DNA from: Sphingomonas sp. Leaf208
Lineage (GTDB): Bacteria; Pseudomonadota; Alphaproteobacteria; Sphingomonadales; Sphingomonadaceae
Direction of reading: 5' to 3'
DNA length: 64,000 nucleotides
Assembly: GCF_001421415.1 (NCBI RefSeq)
Contig: NZ_LMKH01000023.1
Coordinates: forward strand, 1 to 64,000
Shown here: piece after piece, positions 63,582 through 64,000 of the stretch
Position numbering within the stretch: the stretch's first letter is position 1
Layout of the letters: each line of letters starts with the position of its first letter
Program-made: the position numbers and the translations under genes
The notes under the pieces: generated by a model
Database searches by the model: none
The model's input: the letters and a program-made list of their open reading frames with translations, nothing else
Told to the model about the DNA's origin: nothing

Positions 63582-64000
63582 TCACAGCATTTGGGACGTA
63601 TGCGGCGCGGGTGCAAGGGTTTCGGCATCGGGGTTCAACTGCCCGATGCTGAACGCGAGCACGCCGGCAAAGCTGATCCACACCATGTACGGCACCATCA
63701 GCCACGCTGCGGCGGGGCGGATGCGCGCGAATACGAAGGTCGCGGCGATCGACAGCGCCAGCATTGCGACGATCACTAGTACCGACAGCCCGATCCTGTG
63801 CGCACCGAAGAACATCGGCGTCCAGGCGAGGTTGAGCAGGAACTGGCCGACGAACAGCGCGACGGCGAGCCCGCGCAACCGAGCGCCGCGTGCATTGAGG
63901 ATCATCGCGAGCGCCAGCCCGATCAGGATGTAGAGCGTGGTCCACACGACCGGGAACACCCAGCCGGGCGGGTTCAGCGCGGGCTTGACGAGCGCCATGT
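63582..64000 (-). CDS. tspO: TspO/MBR family protein, 5' end outside the window
   Basis: The visible part gives 138 residues from an internal Met at 63998, with no stop before the window edge. TspO proteins normally begin 25-35 residues further upstream, so the true start is outside. LNPPGWVFPVVWTTLYILIG, FLLNLAWTPMFFGAHRIGLS (NLAWTPxFFG signature) and WLMVPYMVWISFAGVLAF are the conserved membrane segments. It handles tetrapyrroles or cholesterol-like ligands in the outer or inner membrane of alphaproteobacteria. Confidence 0.85.
   Translation of the reverse strand, partial: MALVKPALNPPGWVFPVVWTTLYILIGLALAMILNARGARLRGLAVALFVGQFLLNLAWTPMFFGAHRIGLSVLVIVAMLALSIAATFVFARIRPAAAWLMVPYMVWISFAGVLAFSIGQLNPDAETLAPAPHTSQML

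Overview
The window looks like a chromosomal segment of a sphingomonad (Sphingomonas or a close relative). It is GC-rich throughout and carries a TonB-dependent receptor next to TPR/Asp-hydroxylase and sulfotransferase-like genes. It also has an UrcA-family protein, GC-rich palindromic intergenic repeats of the kind common in sphingomonads, a GH10 xylanase, and an L-fucose to pyruvate plus lactate pathway. No species can be assigned from the sequence alone.

Positions 1 to about 13.3 kb are accessory DNA. The window opens inside the 3' end of an IS3-family transposase. After that come small hypothetical genes, a MerR-DUF433 / DUF5615 toxin-antitoxin-like pair, a DUF6894 protein, a membrane protein, an array of diverged repeats at about 76-bp intervals, a lone XRE regulator, an iteron-like inverted repeat around an AT-rich core, and a secreted protein. 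All genes from 6816 to 12933 lie on the minus strand and form one replication/integration module: tyrosine integrase, hypothetical protein, 55-aa AlpA-like regulator, two small proteins, CHC2/Toprim primase, DUF3987 protein, small protein. I read this as a phage-satellite-like or integrative element with its own replication genes. No capsid, conjugation or mobilisation genes are visible.

From 13.4 to 24 kb is chromosomal DNA. There is an internally deleted altronate dehydratase (uxaA) remnant followed by fructuronate reductase, an L-fuconolactonase, and a block of six carbohydrate-transfer genes (sulfotransferase-like, GT28-like, GT2, fused sucrose-phosphate synthase/phosphatase, GT4, Zn-ribbon GT2). 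From 24 to 29.4 kb are a Pit phosphate transporter, an UrcA protein, a GFA enzyme and UvrD helicase. From 29.4 to 37.1 kb lies a complete L-fucose catabolic locus: mutarotase, two SDR dehydrogenases, FAHD hydrolase, fuconate dehydratase, FucP transporter, L-lactate dehydrogenase and an IclR regulator. The lactonase for this pathway sits apart at 15.7 kb.

From 37.4 to 44 kb is an envelope-stress-like set: lipoprotein, mechanosensitive-channel-like protein, CsbD, aquaporin, a PAS-LuxR regulator broken by an in-frame amber codon, entericidin, and a GAF-GGDEF protein. tRNA-Gly(CCC), MarR, IlvE and tRNA-Gln(TTG) follow. From 46.3 to 56.5 kb two TPR/Asp-hydroxylase paralogues, a P-loop sulfotransferase-like protein, a TonB-dependent receptor and an S9 peptidase form a suggestive neighbourhood. 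The last 7.5 kb holds an MBL-fold hydrolase, an L,D-transpeptidase, a ClC channel, the xylanase, ProC, YbjN, UbiK and a truncated TspO gene.
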